A stretch of 64,000 nucleotides of DNA from an uncultured cyanobacterium (GCA_903903925.1 CAIVAU010000017.1:1-64000); one strand, 5' to 3'; positions 17,551 through 26,280 are shown, counted from the stretch's first letter. Numbers and translations: made by a program. The notes: generated from the letters alone by a model not told the origin.

Positions 17551-17676
17551 TTAGTTACTAAACTCCACTTCAAAAACTCCAGGCTCATATTCTTCTACAA
17601 TCGTTCCAACTTGACCGCGATGTAATCCTAATTCTGGTAAGTCTTCGGTTAGGGCGACAACATCTAATAATTTCAT
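17551..17676 (-). CDS. DUF4926-like small protein, apparently shortened
   Basis: A 41-residue frame beginning MKLLDVVALTEDLPELGL and continuing with GQVGTIVEEYEPGVFEVEF, the core of DUF4926, small SH3-like proteins often found beside toxin-like genes. Family members normally run about 60-70 residues with a further strand after VEF; here a TAA follows FSN, and an alternative frame would continue a few residues more. It starts 17 bases after the broken DUF6883 gene in the same orientation. By analogy it may be the immunity or antitoxin partner; that role is inferred and may be lost. Confidence 0.55.
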   Translation of the reverse strand: MKLLDVVALTEDLPELGLHRGQVGTIVEEYEPGVFEVEFSN

Positions 17677-17693
17677 TGCTCTTACCTCACTGC

Positions 17694-18030
17694 TTAGATT
17701 ACATAACAGGTGACTAGACGGGGGAAGCCTTCATTATTTCGCACGATCCAAACGCTTTGAATAATTGCTTGCTTATCTGAACGAGTCATGGGAAAATCTA
17801 TGATGTATTATTGAGCCGATACGATTGCTTTTACCAGGGATAGCATCATAATCAACTACTGCTTGTAAAAGTGCTACTTCTAATTCTTTCGCATTATTTA
17901 AATCTAAGTCTAGTGCAGATTTAAATACACGGGCTTTGTGTTTTCCTTCTGAATGTTCTGGGTTGAGACAGTAACTTGCTATTTTATCTATTTCAACGAT
18001 AGCGCGTTCAGGGTTAGGCAGTTTCATCAT
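17694..18030 (-). pseudogene. Frameshifted DUF6883 gene
   Basis: From ATG 18030 the frame encodes MMKLPNPERAIVEIDKIASY, then LNPEHSEGKHKARVF, the hallmark of DUF6883. After NRIGSI at about 17815 the frame is lost and soon stops at 17773. In another frame the protein resumes with YIIDFPMTRSDKQAII, then VWIVRNNEGFPRLVTCYVI and stops at 17694-17696, restoring the family C-terminus. One indel therefore inactivates an otherwise complete gene of about 112 codons. A sequencing error is possible. Members frequently sit next to DUF4926 genes, as here. Confidence 0.6.
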
Positions 18031-18199
18031 AGGTTCGCAGTAACCTTCTCGGCTTCTTTGGCGCGGACTTCACATGATAAGAGTTTTGGGGCGTCATGAC
18101 TTTTGACTTTTGAATTCCCCAAACGCGAGTGCGTATCTCCTTGGGAGAAGGGGTTGACCTGCTTAACCTAGCTATCTATTCAACAGAAGTACTAGTTGT

Positions 18200-18958
18200 T
18201 CATCGCTGTCCATTGATTGGCTGACCGACCAACCATGCAAAAGCCTCCTCAACATCCTGCACCTGCTCACCTTGCGGAATAGTCGGACGCCTCACCATCA
18301 CTACCTTTATGCCTAACTCTCGTGCTGCAATAATTTTGGCATAGGTAGCACTACCGCCACTATTCTTAGTAACAATTGTATCAATCTCATGTTCCATGAG
18401 CAACTGCCGCTCTGCCGTAAGGTCAAACGGGCCTTGGGAAAACAGCAGTAACCCTTCCGGTACGACAGCATCAGGTTCAGGCTGATTAATCAACCGTATC
18501 AGAAACCAAATCTCATGAAGACGGGCAAATGGGGCAAGTTGCTGCCTGCCAATGGTCAGGAATACCCGTTTTGCCTGCTCTTCCAAGGCATCTGCTGCTG
18601 CTGCCATACTATCCACGTCAATCCACTGGTCCCCCGGAACCAAATGCCACGCAGGTCTCACTAGCATAAGTCGTGGCATTCCCAATTCCGCCGCCGCCGC
18701 CGCCGCATTGAAGGAGATTTGTGCTGCAAACGGATGGGTAGCATCAATGAGGAAATCGATCGCCTCATCACGCAAATACTGAGTCAACCCAGCTACACCA
18801 CCAAAACCCCCAACCCGCACAATCCCAGCTATAGGCAAGGGTTGAGGAGTGCGACCAGCAAGAGACACCCTCACTTCAACCCCTGGCAGAGTCGAAGCCT
18901 TTGCCGCTAGCGCAGAGGCATCCCCCGTTCCACCCAAAATTAAGACACGTTTCATCAT
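18200..18958 (-). CDS. cobK: Precorrin-6A reductase (CobK/CbiJ)
   Basis: A 252-residue NAD(P)H-dependent reductase of the corrin ring in cobalamin synthesis. It begins VLILGGTGDASALAAKA, a dinucleotide-binding loop of the family; DFLIDATHPFAAQIS at about residues 69-83 and TKNSGGSATYAKI at about 197-209 are conserved CobK blocks. Length is normal. It lies 18 bases downstream of cbiD in the same orientation, a metabolically coherent pair: CbiD methylates C1 just before the CobK step. The region between is occupied by GGAGTCA-type repeats that also form the end of cbiD. No B12 riboswitch is seen upstream. Confidence 0.9.
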   Translation of the reverse strand: MMKRVLILGGTGDASALAAKASTLPGVEVRVSLAGRTPQPLPIAGIVRVGGFGGVAGLTQYLRDEAIDFLIDATHPFAAQISFNAAAAAAELGMPRLMLVRPAWHLVPGDQWIDVDSMAAAADALEEQAKRVFLTIGRQQLAPFARLHEIWFLIRLINQPEPDAVVPEGLLLFSQGPFDLTAERQLLMEHEIDTIVTKNSGGSATYAKIIAARELGIKVVMVRRPTIPQGEQVQDVEEAFAWLVGQPINGQR

Positions 18959-18976
18959 ATTTTTAGGAGTCAGGAG

Positions 18977-20125
18977 TCAGGATTCAGGAGTCAGTAGGGG
19001 CGGGGTCTCCCCGCCCACAGGAGTCAGGAGGTTATTTTTTGACTCATGACTCCCGAAGTTTATCTGTTCTATCGCCTTACCATCCTGAGTAATAATTTGA
19101 CCTTTGCGATCAAATAGAATTACCCCCACTGGCAAAGAGACATCCGCGTATTTTTTCACATAGTTCTCTGCTTTCTGACTAATCTTTGCCGCCAAAGCCC
19201 CAAATACAGCATCTGCCAATCCAAGTTCCACAAGTATTTTATGTGCCGCATCCGCAGTCTGAGCCTGCAAAACAGCATGAACCGGCTGGATATCCCCTCC
19301 AACCTCAGCGACAGCCGCTGCAATAATTTCTAATTTCGCATCTGCTAAGTGACTTGATGTGTTAAAAATACCACCTGCTAACTTAATCAATTTTCCTTGG
19401 TATCCTAACAAAAGTACCGATTTAGCATTATACAATCCCGCCTCCACAAGCAATGCACCCAGCCAGTTCCCAGTAGAAACAATTGCTTCCTCTGGAATAG
19501 ATAAGCGCTGTGCAACTTGCTGACCATTGCTACCGATACAAAATACCAAGTTGGGATGGGTTTTCACCTTTTGCTGTAAAGTGGCGCGAAATTCTTCTAA
19601 ATGGTCAGCAGCACTCATCGGTTGAGAAATGCCACTCGTTCCCAGTAACGCCAGACCTTCTAAAATTCCAAACGCTTCATTAGATGTGCGTTGGGCGAGT
19701 TGACGACCTGCGGGAAGAATGATCTGCACAGTTACGGTTTGATCATCTCGAATGAGAGGCAATAGGTTTGCCTCAAACAGACGACGAGCATAATTATAGA
19801 TAGCAGGTTCTCCCATAACCGTCTTCCCCAATCCCATACCAGCTTCCAGGACTAATGCTTGGTCTTGCCGCTGCGATGTTTTCACCCACGCCCAAATAGG
19901 GGTATTTCTCGTTAAGTCTAGGTTATCTCCAGGGTCACTCAAAGTAATTGCCAAAGCACTCGTTTTTTCCAGAGTGGCGACTTGATGGATAGGAATATCA
20001 GCACTTCCGGGTAACAAATCAAGCGCTATCGATAGCGGCGGGTCTGTGCTGTTTTGCAGTCCAATCAAGGCTGCTTTTGCTGCCGCCACGGCAAAAACGG
20101 GTAGGGTGTAGCCTGTACGCGCCAT
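18977..20125 (-). CDS. cbiD: Cobalt-precorrin-5B C1-methyltransferase CbiD
   Basis: A 382-residue CbiD, the SAM-dependent enzyme of the anaerobic-type cobalamin route. It starts with MARTGYTLPVFAVAAAKAAL; ALVLEAGMGLGKTVMGEPA and GLALLGTSGISQPMS are family blocks. The last 22 residues (from about LLTPVGGE) are translated from repeat DNA containing the palindrome GGGGCGGGGTCTCCCCGCCC and GGAGTCA repeats, so the original C-terminus probably ended near NFGSHE and was extended by repeat insertion. Genes cobK (downstream) and cbiT (at 54.7 kb) belong to the same pathway. The 217 bases to the divergent hli gene hold both promoters. Confidence 0.93.
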   Translation of the reverse strand: MARTGYTLPVFAVAAAKAALIGLQNSTDPPLSIALDLLPGSADIPIHQVATLEKTSALAITLSDPGDNLDLTRNTPIWAWVKTSQRQDQALVLEAGMGLGKTVMGEPAIYNYARRLFEANLLPLIRDDQTVTVQIILPAGRQLAQRTSNEAFGILEGLALLGTSGISQPMSAADHLEEFRATLQQKVKTHPNLVFCIGSNGQQVAQRLSIPEEAIVSTGNWLGALLVEAGLYNAKSVLLLGYQGKLIKLAGGIFNTSSHLADAKLEIIAAAVAEVGGDIQPVHAVLQAQTADAAHKILVELGLADAVFGALAAKISQKAENYVKKYADVSLPVGVILFDRKGQIITQDGKAIEQINFGSHESKNNLLTPVGGETPPLLTPES

Positions 20126-20279
20126 GAGAAAACCAAAATGAGTACGTCTACAACTGTTGAACTAATCTTGCCATGTTTTTGCCTCCACCAAGAGCATTAG
20201 CGGTCGTTCGTTTGTGTCAAGCCAGGTATTCCGGTCAATTCAGTACGGATTTCATGACCCGACCCCTTATGTCAAGTCA

Positions 20280-20317
20280 TTGCAATAATAATTTACATAG
20301 TGTTATATTTATTTACA
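20280..20317 (+). promoter_or_regulatory. Likely hli promoter with two TTTACA half-sites
   Basis: TTGCAA (20280-20285), an 18-base spacer and TATATT (20304-20309) form a sigma70-type promoter 34 bases before hli. TTTACA occurs at 20292-20297 and again at 20312-20317, exactly 20 bases apart. HLR1 sites bound by RpaB are TTTACA-like repeats 10 bases apart, so these could be half-sites on the same helix face; that is inference. Confidence 0.5.
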
Positions 20318-20342
20318 GATAGATAACTAAAAGAAAAAAACC

Positions 20343-20555
20343 ATGACAGCACGCAGTTATGTAGTTGAAGAAGGGAACCGACTCAACAACTACGCCATTG
20401 AACCCAAGATGTACGTGGATGGAAGCAAAAAATTTGGTTTCACCGAGTATGCAGAAAAGTTCAATGGGCGTTTGGCAATGATTGGCTTTGTGTCACTGAT
20501 GGTACTCGAAGCCATCACAGGACATGGTTTAGTTGGATGGTTGACCAACCTGTAA
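20343..20555 (+). CDS. hli: High-light-inducible protein (HLIP, small CAB-like)
   Basis: A 70-residue one-helix member of the chlorophyll a/b-binding family. The helix carries [13 protein letters not shown] at about residues 37-49, the ExxNGRxAMxGF chlorophyll-binding motif, preceded by the pre-helix FGFTEYAE and followed by [10 protein letters not shown]. HLIPs dimerise in the thylakoid membrane, bind chlorophyll and carotenoid, and quench excess energy or protect photosystem II assembly and chlorophyll recycling. A promoter lies just upstream. A second small membrane protein follows after 63 bases. Confidence 0.93.
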   Translation: MTARSYVVEEGNRLNNYAIEPKMYVDGSKKFGFTEYAEKFNGRLAMIGFVSLMVLEAITGHGLVGWLTNL

Positions 20556-20618
20556 GCGTAAAGCTGTATTTTCAGAAATTAATTTACCAAGATTAAATAA
20601 AATTTTCGGAGGAATAAA

Positions 20619-20858
20619 ATGAGAACTGACTTTGATTTTCCCAAAAAAGACTTACTTGGCCCTGTCGTGTTTAGACCTGATTTCAACAACTTTGAGAAAA
20701 TTAATACAACTCAAGCTTGGTCTTTGTTTTTCACCGCTGGTAAGGAAGATAAGGTACTAGGAGAAAACGCTGAATTTGGTAAATTTTTCACCAACTTACT
20801 GATTGCACTCGGAGTTGCAGGATGTATTTGGGGAACAGTTTTTACTCACCTAGCGTAA
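20619..20858 (+). CDS. Small membrane protein downstream of hli, function unknown
   Basis: A 79-residue protein with a strong ribosome-binding site (CGGAGGAATAAA before ATG 20619). It has a soluble N-terminal part with FPKKDLLGPVVFRPDFNN and a predicted membrane helix near the C-terminus (FFTNLLIALGVAGCIWGTVF). It lacks the ExxNGRxAM chlorophyll-binding motif, so it is not an HLIP, though its size and position suggest a thylakoid partner. The close spacing to hli implies co-transcription. I do not recognise the family. Confidence 0.75.
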   Translation: MRTDFDFPKKDLLGPVVFRPDFNNFEKINTTQAWSLFFTAGKEDKVLGENAEFGKFFTNLLIALGVAGCIWGTVFTHLA

Positions 20859-21231
20859 GTAGAGACGTAAAGCTTTACATAAGAATTCAGGACTTAGAAT
20901 TAATTGAATAGAGATTTAACCCCCTTTATTCAGACGCTCGCGGACGACGCTCGAGTACTCGCTAACGCTGCGCTATCCGCCAGTAGCACAGAATTACCAA
21001 ACTGAATTCTGGCTTCTGGCAGATGATTCTTTTGCGTTTATTTTGAAGTTTTGGCCGATAAAGCCAAGACTTAATTTTTAGATTTCCACAACAAGAATAG
21101 GACTTGAAGCAAATACTATTAACCTACCTTTAATGGGACTTTGTCAGCAAACCCTATGTAGGGCTTGCTGACAAAGTAGAAAAAGGTTGCACTGTGCGGA
21201 TTGTAAACCTTATATGTCTTGTTAAGTCAAC
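20859..21231. other. Intergenic region with repeats
   Basis: No gene seen. It includes a GC-rich piece with CGCTCGCGGACGACGCTCG at about 20935-20955, typical of dispersed cyanobacterial repeats, and the 38-bp palindrome listed separately. Confidence 0.5.
21139..21176. repeat. 38-bp near-perfect palindrome
   Basis: Arms CTTTGTCAGCAA-CCCTA and TAGGG-TTGCTGACAAAG pair with a single A/C mismatch. It could be a bidirectional terminator between the convergent hli pair and the nicotinamidase gene, although no T-run follows, or fused terminal repeats of a small non-autonomous element. Confidence 0.65.
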
Positions 21232-21984
21232 TCACTGATGCATTAAGATTGCGTCGGCAATGAAGGCCCCTCGTTCTGCCATCGTGTATAGTCCAATGTG
21301 GTGAGTAACGTTTTGGGGATGAATAGCAGTCTTCGGGAGTCCCTGCGCCGCTGCGACTTCTGCCGGGAGATCATAGGTAGAACAACCTTCCGTGTAGACA
21401 GCAATGTCTTTGAGAGACGGAACCAACCCGTGATTGCGAACCGAGAGCATGGTGACCACAAAGTCCATCACACATATATCAGTGCAGATGCCCACAACGA
21501 CTAAGGCTTCCAGGTTGTGTTGGTTGACCCATTCAAGCACGCCATTGTGCTTAGTGTGAATGTCAATGGAGCCAATGAAGCCATTGATACAGTCTTTCTC
21601 AATGAGTGTTGCAAGGGGATGAGTCAACAGCCACTTAAGTTCATCAACCAACTCTTCTTCCCCAGATCCTCTTTCACAATGAACAGGATAAGGTGGTTCG
21701 GGTTTACCTGGTTCGTGGATATCTAGAAAGGCAAGAACGGGGAAACCTTTCTGCGTGAAAGCTTTGGCAAGGCGAGCACTTTCCTCAACCATCTTGGCAA
21801 TTGGTGGGTTAGGTTCGGTGGGAGCTGCTGAACCATAGCCCACGGTACAGAAGCCATTGACCACATCCACTACAATTAATCCTGTGGGACGAGATCCCAC
21901 TGTGTAGGGTCGAGGGTCAATAGGTAAAGCAGCTGCGATCACTGCTAAGGTAGGGTCAGGTGAGACTACAGTACCAATCAACAA
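21232..21984 (-). CDS. Nicotinamidase, plant NIC1-like isochorismatase-fold hydrolase
   Basis: A 250-residue cysteine hydrolase of the isochorismatase superfamily. The catalytic triad is visible: Asp in LIVVDVVNGFCTVG (about residue 40), Lys in IEKDCINGFIGS (about 130) and Cys in VVVGICTDICVMDF (about 167), the latter preceded by the cis-peptide region. Blocks VDVVNGFCTxG, KMVEESAxLA, DCINGF and VGICTDICVxDF closely match plant nicotinamidases as I remember them, more than E. coli PncA. It should convert nicotinamide to nicotinate for NAD salvage. The start is a TTG at 21984; a start a few codons downstream is possible. nadB follows on the same strand upstream. Confidence 0.8.
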   Translation of the reverse strand: MLIGTVVSPDPTLAVIAAALPIDPRPYTVGSRPTGLIVVDVVNGFCTVGYGSAAPTEPNPPIAKMVEESARLAKAFTQKGFPVLAFLDIHEPGKPEPPYPVHCERGSGEEELVDELKWLLTHPLATLIEKDCINGFIGSIDIHTKHNGVLEWVNQHNLEALVVVGICTDICVMDFVVTMLSVRNHGLVPSLKDIAVYTEGCSTYDLPAEVAAAQGLPKTAIHPQNVTHHIGLYTMAERGAFIADAILMHQ

Positions 21985-22182
21985 AAATGCCCCTTTTTTG
22001 ATCTAAAATCCAAGGTTTAATGCTTTTAATCTACAAAATTATTTTTAGAGCAGGGCGCTGACATTGCTTTATAACGAAAAAAATTTCACAAGCCTTGCAT
22101 GAAAGTGGTGTTTTACCCCACTCCCTACTTCCCACTTCCCATTTACAAGTCAGACGACACCACGAATTTACGAAACGCTTTA

Positions 22183-23871
22183 CTAATTGCCCCATAGGGT
22201 GATTGATTGCTCGTGGGGATAAATGCATTCTCTTTGAATTAAGGTATGAACTTGCCAGCTTGATTGAGTCTCAGGATAATCAATTCGGTAATGTCCGCCC
22301 CGACTTTCGGTACGAAAGGCTGAACTTTTGAGGATGAGATAAGCTATATCTAAAAGATTCAAGGTTTCGATCGCAGTCCTCAATTGCTGGTCAGCATCAC
22401 GAGTCTCAAGTTTGATGACTTGGGTGGGAGATAAATTGAATAAATATTGATTTACATTTAATCGAGCTAACTGGTGACGCCAAGAGCTAACTTGAGAGAT
22501 CGCCACGTCGATCACTTCTCCTTGGCGATAGACACCTGCACTCTGCCACATTAAGTTGGGCAATGTCTCTCTAATAGCAGCAATTTGCTCAAACTCCGCC
22601 GCCCAAAGCGACTTAATTAACGAGGTGGGTATCGTCTTTTCTTCAAGTAAAATCGGTTCAAATTTAGTCTGAGCTTTAATGTGAGATAATTGAGATGCAA
22701 ACACAATACACTCAAGCAAAGAATTACTTGCCAAGCGATTCGCTCCATGAACTCCAGTACTGGCAGCTTCTCCAATCACATAAAGTCCAGGAATAGAGCT
22801 TTGGTTGAGCAAATTCACAGCTATCCCTCCCATCCAGTAATGTGCAGCAGGTGCGACCGGAATCGGCGCTTGAAAAACGTCGATCCCCCACTGCTGACAT
22901 ACTTGAATAATTTTAGGAAAACGCTCTCTTACTTGTGCAGGTGGAATAGTTCGTAAATCCAAGTAAACATGGGCATCTGCCAGATTCGTCCTCGTGAGTT
23001 GCAAGTGAGTGAAAATGGCTCGACTCACCACGTCTCTGGGAGCCAACTCTCCAGATGGGTGGTAGTTGAATGCAAAGCGATCGCCCAACTCATCTACCAA
23101 ATGGGCACCCTCTCCTCGCACTGCTTCACTAATCAGAAACCGGGGTGCTCCTAGTTTCTTCAACGCTGTAGGATGAAACTGGAAAAACTCTAAATCCCGC
23201 AACAAAGCACCAGCCCGCCAAGCCATCGCCACCCCATCCCCAGTGCTCACAGCAGGATTAGTCGTCTGAGCAAAGACTTGCCCACCACCTCCTGTTGCCA
23301 GAACTACAGCCCCTGACTGAATCCAGCAAATTTGTCCCCGATATAAAAGGCTAATTCCTTGGCAATGACCCGTTTTGGGATGGAGCCACAAACTTATGGC
23401 TAAGGCGTGGGAAAGGACTTGGATGTTAGACTGCTGCAAAACTTTGGTAGTAAGGATATCCACAATCTCTTTCCCTGTCGTGTCAGCGGAGTGCAACACA
23501 CGAGGATGAGAGTGAGCAGCTTCTAGAGTCGTTGCCAGTTTGTCTCCATGAGCATCGAAAGATACACCAGTTTCGATCAGAGAGCAGATAGCTTTTCCCG
23601 CGTGTTCTACAAGGAACTGTACTGCTTGTAGATCGCACAAACCCGCTCCTGCCTTAAGGGTGTCTTCAAAATGCAATTCGGGAGAATCTTGCGGATTAAT
23701 CGCCGCCGCAATGCCTCCCTGTGCCCAATTACTCGCTCCGGAATTGAGTGTATCTTTAGTGACTAAACCAACGCGGAAACTGGTAGGAACACACAGAGAT
23801 GCGTAGAGTCCAGCAGCACCAGAACCAATAACAAGAATGTCAAATTCAGCAGGAACGATATTAGAAGACAC
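22183..23871 (-). CDS. nadB: L-aspartate oxidase NadB
   Basis: A 562-residue flavoprotein that oxidises L-aspartate to iminoaspartate, the first step of de novo NAD synthesis. The N-terminal FAD loop is DILVIGSGAAGLYASL; GASNWAQGGIAAAI, GGQVFAQTTNP, FHPTAL and GLYVIGEAASTGVHGANRLA are conserved NadB/SdhA-type blocks, and the C-terminal helical domain ends with the SRGGHYRIDYP motif. Length is normal. A neighbouring nicotinamidase gene serves the salvage branch, while the nadA copy 2.4 kb away is only a stub, so the working nadA must be elsewhere. Confidence 0.95.
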   Translation of the reverse strand: MSSNIVPAEFDILVIGSGAAGLYASLCVPTSFRVGLVTKDTLNSGASNWAQGGIAAAINPQDSPELHFEDTLKAGAGLCDLQAVQFLVEHAGKAICSLIETGVSFDAHGDKLATTLEAAHSHPRVLHSADTTGKEIVDILTTKVLQQSNIQVLSHALAISLWLHPKTGHCQGISLLYRGQICWIQSGAVVLATGGGGQVFAQTTNPAVSTGDGVAMAWRAGALLRDLEFFQFHPTALKKLGAPRFLISEAVRGEGAHLVDELGDRFAFNYHPSGELAPRDVVSRAIFTHLQLTRTNLADAHVYLDLRTIPPAQVRERFPKIIQVCQQWGIDVFQAPIPVAPAAHYWMGGIAVNLLNQSSIPGLYVIGEAASTGVHGANRLASNSLLECIVFASQLSHIKAQTKFEPILLEEKTIPTSLIKSLWAAEFEQIAAIRETLPNLMWQSAGVYRQGEVIDVAISQVSSWRHQLARLNVNQYLFNLSPTQVIKLETRDADQQLRTAIETLNLLDIAYLILKSSAFRTESRGGHYRIDYPETQSSWQVHTLIQRECIYPHEQSITLWGN

Positions 23872-24041
23872 AGCCTATTGTTAATAAACGGTGAAGAAGG
23901 CAGAAGGCTAAATTAGCTTTGAACCCATCTATAGTTATCGGGAATCATTCGTGAGCAAACACTGAGATAAAAATCCTTATTGTACAAGCATTATAGTGTT
24001 GATTCATTCTCAGATTTGGTGTTTTGCCACCAAATATGGTC

Positions 24042-25034
24042 TTATAGCAAAGACGACTCTTTGAATTCATTGGCTTGGTCTTCAATTCCTTTCCCACTGG
24101 TTAGACCAAGGTAAATACCTAGCATCATGATGGTAAAAGCCACCAAGTTCAACCAATTCAATGCCTCTGCAAAAATAATCCAAGCTAAAAAGCTACTCAC
24201 AACAGGATCTAAAAGATTAATCATTGCTATCAGGCTAGAAGATAAGTATTTGAGGCTATATGTAAGCAGCCCATGAGCGAAAATAAGAGTTAGAGCTAGA
24301 GCAATAACACTCAGCCACCCGTGCCCAGAGTCGGGAAACCATTGATGATCGTGGGCAGTGAATAATATTAGAATGAACAAAAGCGTCACAATCCTACAAA
24401 CCCAACTCAGGATTGTTGTCACTGTTAATTGTGTCCGAAGTTTTTCAATTGCCAGAAGGTAAGCACCCCAGAATATTGCTGAAACAAAAGCAAGTAAGTC
24501 ACCTTGAAGTTTAATAGAGGCAACTTCTAGGTCATTTAGCCCAAGGACAATTGTTCCTATAGTTGTGATCGCAAGACCAATCAGGAATTTATAATCAAAA
24601 CGTTGATTGAAGAGTAAGTATCCTCCCAGTGCAGTGAAAAATGGTGTCAAGCTATGTATCAATGCCGAGTTTGCAACACTGGTCTGAGTTAAGGACAAAG
24701 CCCAAAAAAATTGAGAGGTGCAGAAAAACGCCGCTGTTGCTGACAGTAGCAGGATTTGTTTGTTGTCCAATGACTGCTTGATGATCGATTCTTTTCCCAA
24801 CCAACGCTGACGCACAAGCGAAAGCTCTTGCCACACACTAAAGATGACAGCCGCCATCCAACAACGATTGAACATCGTAGCATTAGGGCTAATTTCATTT
24901 TCGCTCCATCGGATCAGGATGGGTATCATACCAAAAATCCATACAGCAGCAAATGTAGCAATAATTGCTGCTGTTACTTTACTATAAGATTGCTGCTGAG
25001 ACTCTTCTATTTTTAACAATCGCACTCCTATCAC
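24042..25034 (-). CDS. EamA/DMT-family transporter
   Basis: A 330-residue protein with about ten hydrophobic segments arranged as two EamA repeats, beginning near residue 20 (AAIIATFAAVWIFGMIPILI) and near residue 175 (LLAFVSAIFWGAYLLAIEKL). The sequence ALSLTQTSVANSALIHSLTP at the end of the first repeat is a typical DMT block. These are drug/metabolite exporters or amino-acid permeases; the substrate cannot be told. The GTG at 25034 is the longest start, and a GTG at 25025 is possible. A transposase remnant overlaps the start by 4 bases. Confidence 0.85.
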   Translation of the reverse strand: MIGVRLLKIEESQQQSYSKVTAAIIATFAAVWIFGMIPILIRWSENEISPNATMFNRCWMAAVIFSVWQELSLVRQRWLGKESIIKQSLDNKQILLLSATAAFFCTSQFFWALSLTQTSVANSALIHSLTPFFTALGGYLLFNQRFDYKFLIGLAITTIGTIVLGLNDLEVASIKLQGDLLAFVSAIFWGAYLLAIEKLRTQLTVTTILSWVCRIVTLLFILILFTAHDHQWFPDSGHGWLSVIALALTLIFAHGLLTYSLKYLSSSLIAMINLLDPVVSSFLAWIIFAEALNWLNLVAFTIMMLGIYLGLTSGKGIEDQANEFKESSLL

Positions 25035-25144
25035 CCTAAACGCTTAAGCTCTATTCTTTCCACTATCTGTTTGACGCTGGCTGGAGTTCCTTCCCAATCG
25101 GAATCGGAGATTTCAATTCCGTAAGTGAGGCAGTTTTTATCCAT
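25031..25144 (-). pseudogene. Possible IS66 transposase N-terminal scrap
   Basis: A 37-residue frame containing SDWEGTPASVKQIVERI, which resembles the beginning of cyanobacterial IS66-like transposases (W-x-x-TPxSVKxLVE). It ends in a GTGA overlap with the GTG start of the EamA gene. Too short to be certain; it could be an unrelated small peptide. Confidence 0.25.
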
Positions 25145-25171
25145 ACCTCTTAATCTACCATCTGCACGTAC

Positions 25172-25350
25172 CTATTCTTCACAGTAGCAAGATAAATCCT
25201 GTGAACGGTTACCATCTAATGTCGGCATTGTCTTGCCCACCCAAGCTAACCATAAGGGTTTAAATTTTCGATGCCGTCCGGTTGGTTTAATTACTTCGAC
25301 ACGGATGATTTCCATGTCTCGGTTTAGAGATTCAAGAAAATGATATCCTT
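25172..25350 (-). pseudogene. Transposase remnant (IS701/NF041680-like)
   Basis: The frame reads HFLESLNRDMEIIRVEVIKP, then RKFKPLWLAWVGKTMPTLD, which resembles the C-terminal part of IS701-type putative transposases of cyanobacteria (LWLAWVGExMP motif). It is open for under 60 residues and stops at TAG 25172-25174; the catalytic part is absent. Together with the adjacent IS66 scrap it marks this spot as a site of past transposition. Confidence 0.45.
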
Positions 25351-25480
25351 ATGCAGCAAGCTTTGTAGGTAGGTTGTCACCCGCTAAGTGAAATATGAGA
25401 AGATAAAAATATTGTAAAGTAACTTATTAATGATTAAAATTATGCGAAAATTTTAGAAGTGTGAAATCCTAATAATACCA

Positions 25481-26002
25481 ATGCAAGAGAAATCCGTGCT
25501 TCAAAATTTAGAGTACATCGCTCCAGAATCGAAAGTAAAGTTTGTGCATTTTCCAGAAACAACGATTTATTTTTGTTTCGCTTGTGAAATTCCCTATGGT
25601 TGCTTTTGTAACTTCTCGGCACATGACTTTATATTAGATAACTCGTACTGGAAAACTAGCGAACACTATTTTCAAGCACAGAAGTTTGTAGGCACACCTT
25701 ATTTTGAAAAAGTGCAGCAGGCAAAAACTCCTTTAGAAGCAGCGAATATTGGTGGCGATCGCTCCCTTCCTCTTCGTCTAGATTGGAGGCAAGTCAAAGA
25801 TGAGTTTATGAAAAAGGCAGTTTTAGCTAAATTCCAAAACCATGTAGATATACAAGATATTCTGCTCTCAACGGGTGACCACCTATTGGTAGAAACCACC
25901 TCGCATGACTACTATTGGGGTTGCGGAGAGGATGGTAGTGGTAAAAATCGACTGGGGCAAATTTTGATGGAAGTGCGAACTATACTTCGTTATTCTAGTT
26001 AA
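25481..26002 (+). CDS. NADAR-family N-glycosidase
   Basis: A 173-residue NADAR (DUF1768) protein of normal length. Family motifs are FCNFSAHDFILDNSYWKTSEH at about residues 43-63 (split here: FCNFSAHDF and YWKTSEHYFQAQKF), GGDRSLPLRLDWRQVKD and LVETTSHDYYWGCGEDGSGKN near the C-terminus, where the W-G-x-G segment holds catalytic residues. Known members cleave the N-glycosidic bond of riboflavin biosynthesis intermediates; others remove ADP-ribose from guanine in DNA. Which activity applies cannot be told. Its neighbours are NAD-related genes or stubs, which makes an ADP-ribose link worth considering. Confidence 0.88.
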   Translation: MQEKSVLQNLEYIAPESKVKFVHFPETTIYFCFACEIPYGCFCNFSAHDFILDNSYWKTSEHYFQAQKFVGTPYFEKVQQAKTPLEAANIGGDRSLPLRLDWRQVKDEFMKKAVLAKFQNHVDIQDILLSTGDHLLVETTSHDYYWGCGEDGSGKNRLGQILMEVRTILRYSS

Positions 26003-26280
26003 CCCTAACAACAAATTGAAGATGATCAAATCTATGGGTTGGTAAAGGATTGAAATCTTTTTATCGCAGGACAGTGGTACAGAATTACTCTTGAATCCTG
26101 GCGTATACGGTTTGAATTCTCTCTTAGTCAACAGTTGACTAAGGCAGACTAATCAGATTTGCTGAATGGATAATCGTGTTTTCTACTACAAGTTCTTAAT
26201 GAATATTGACGAGATTTGGAAACAGCAAGCTTTGTGGAAATTGAATTTCAGGGTGCTATGACGGAGAAACACTTTCAACT

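Noticed and set aside
20126-20342. Cobalamin riboswitch before cbiD
   Set aside because: No B12-box (GCCACTG-like) or supporting stems are seen upstream of cbiD.
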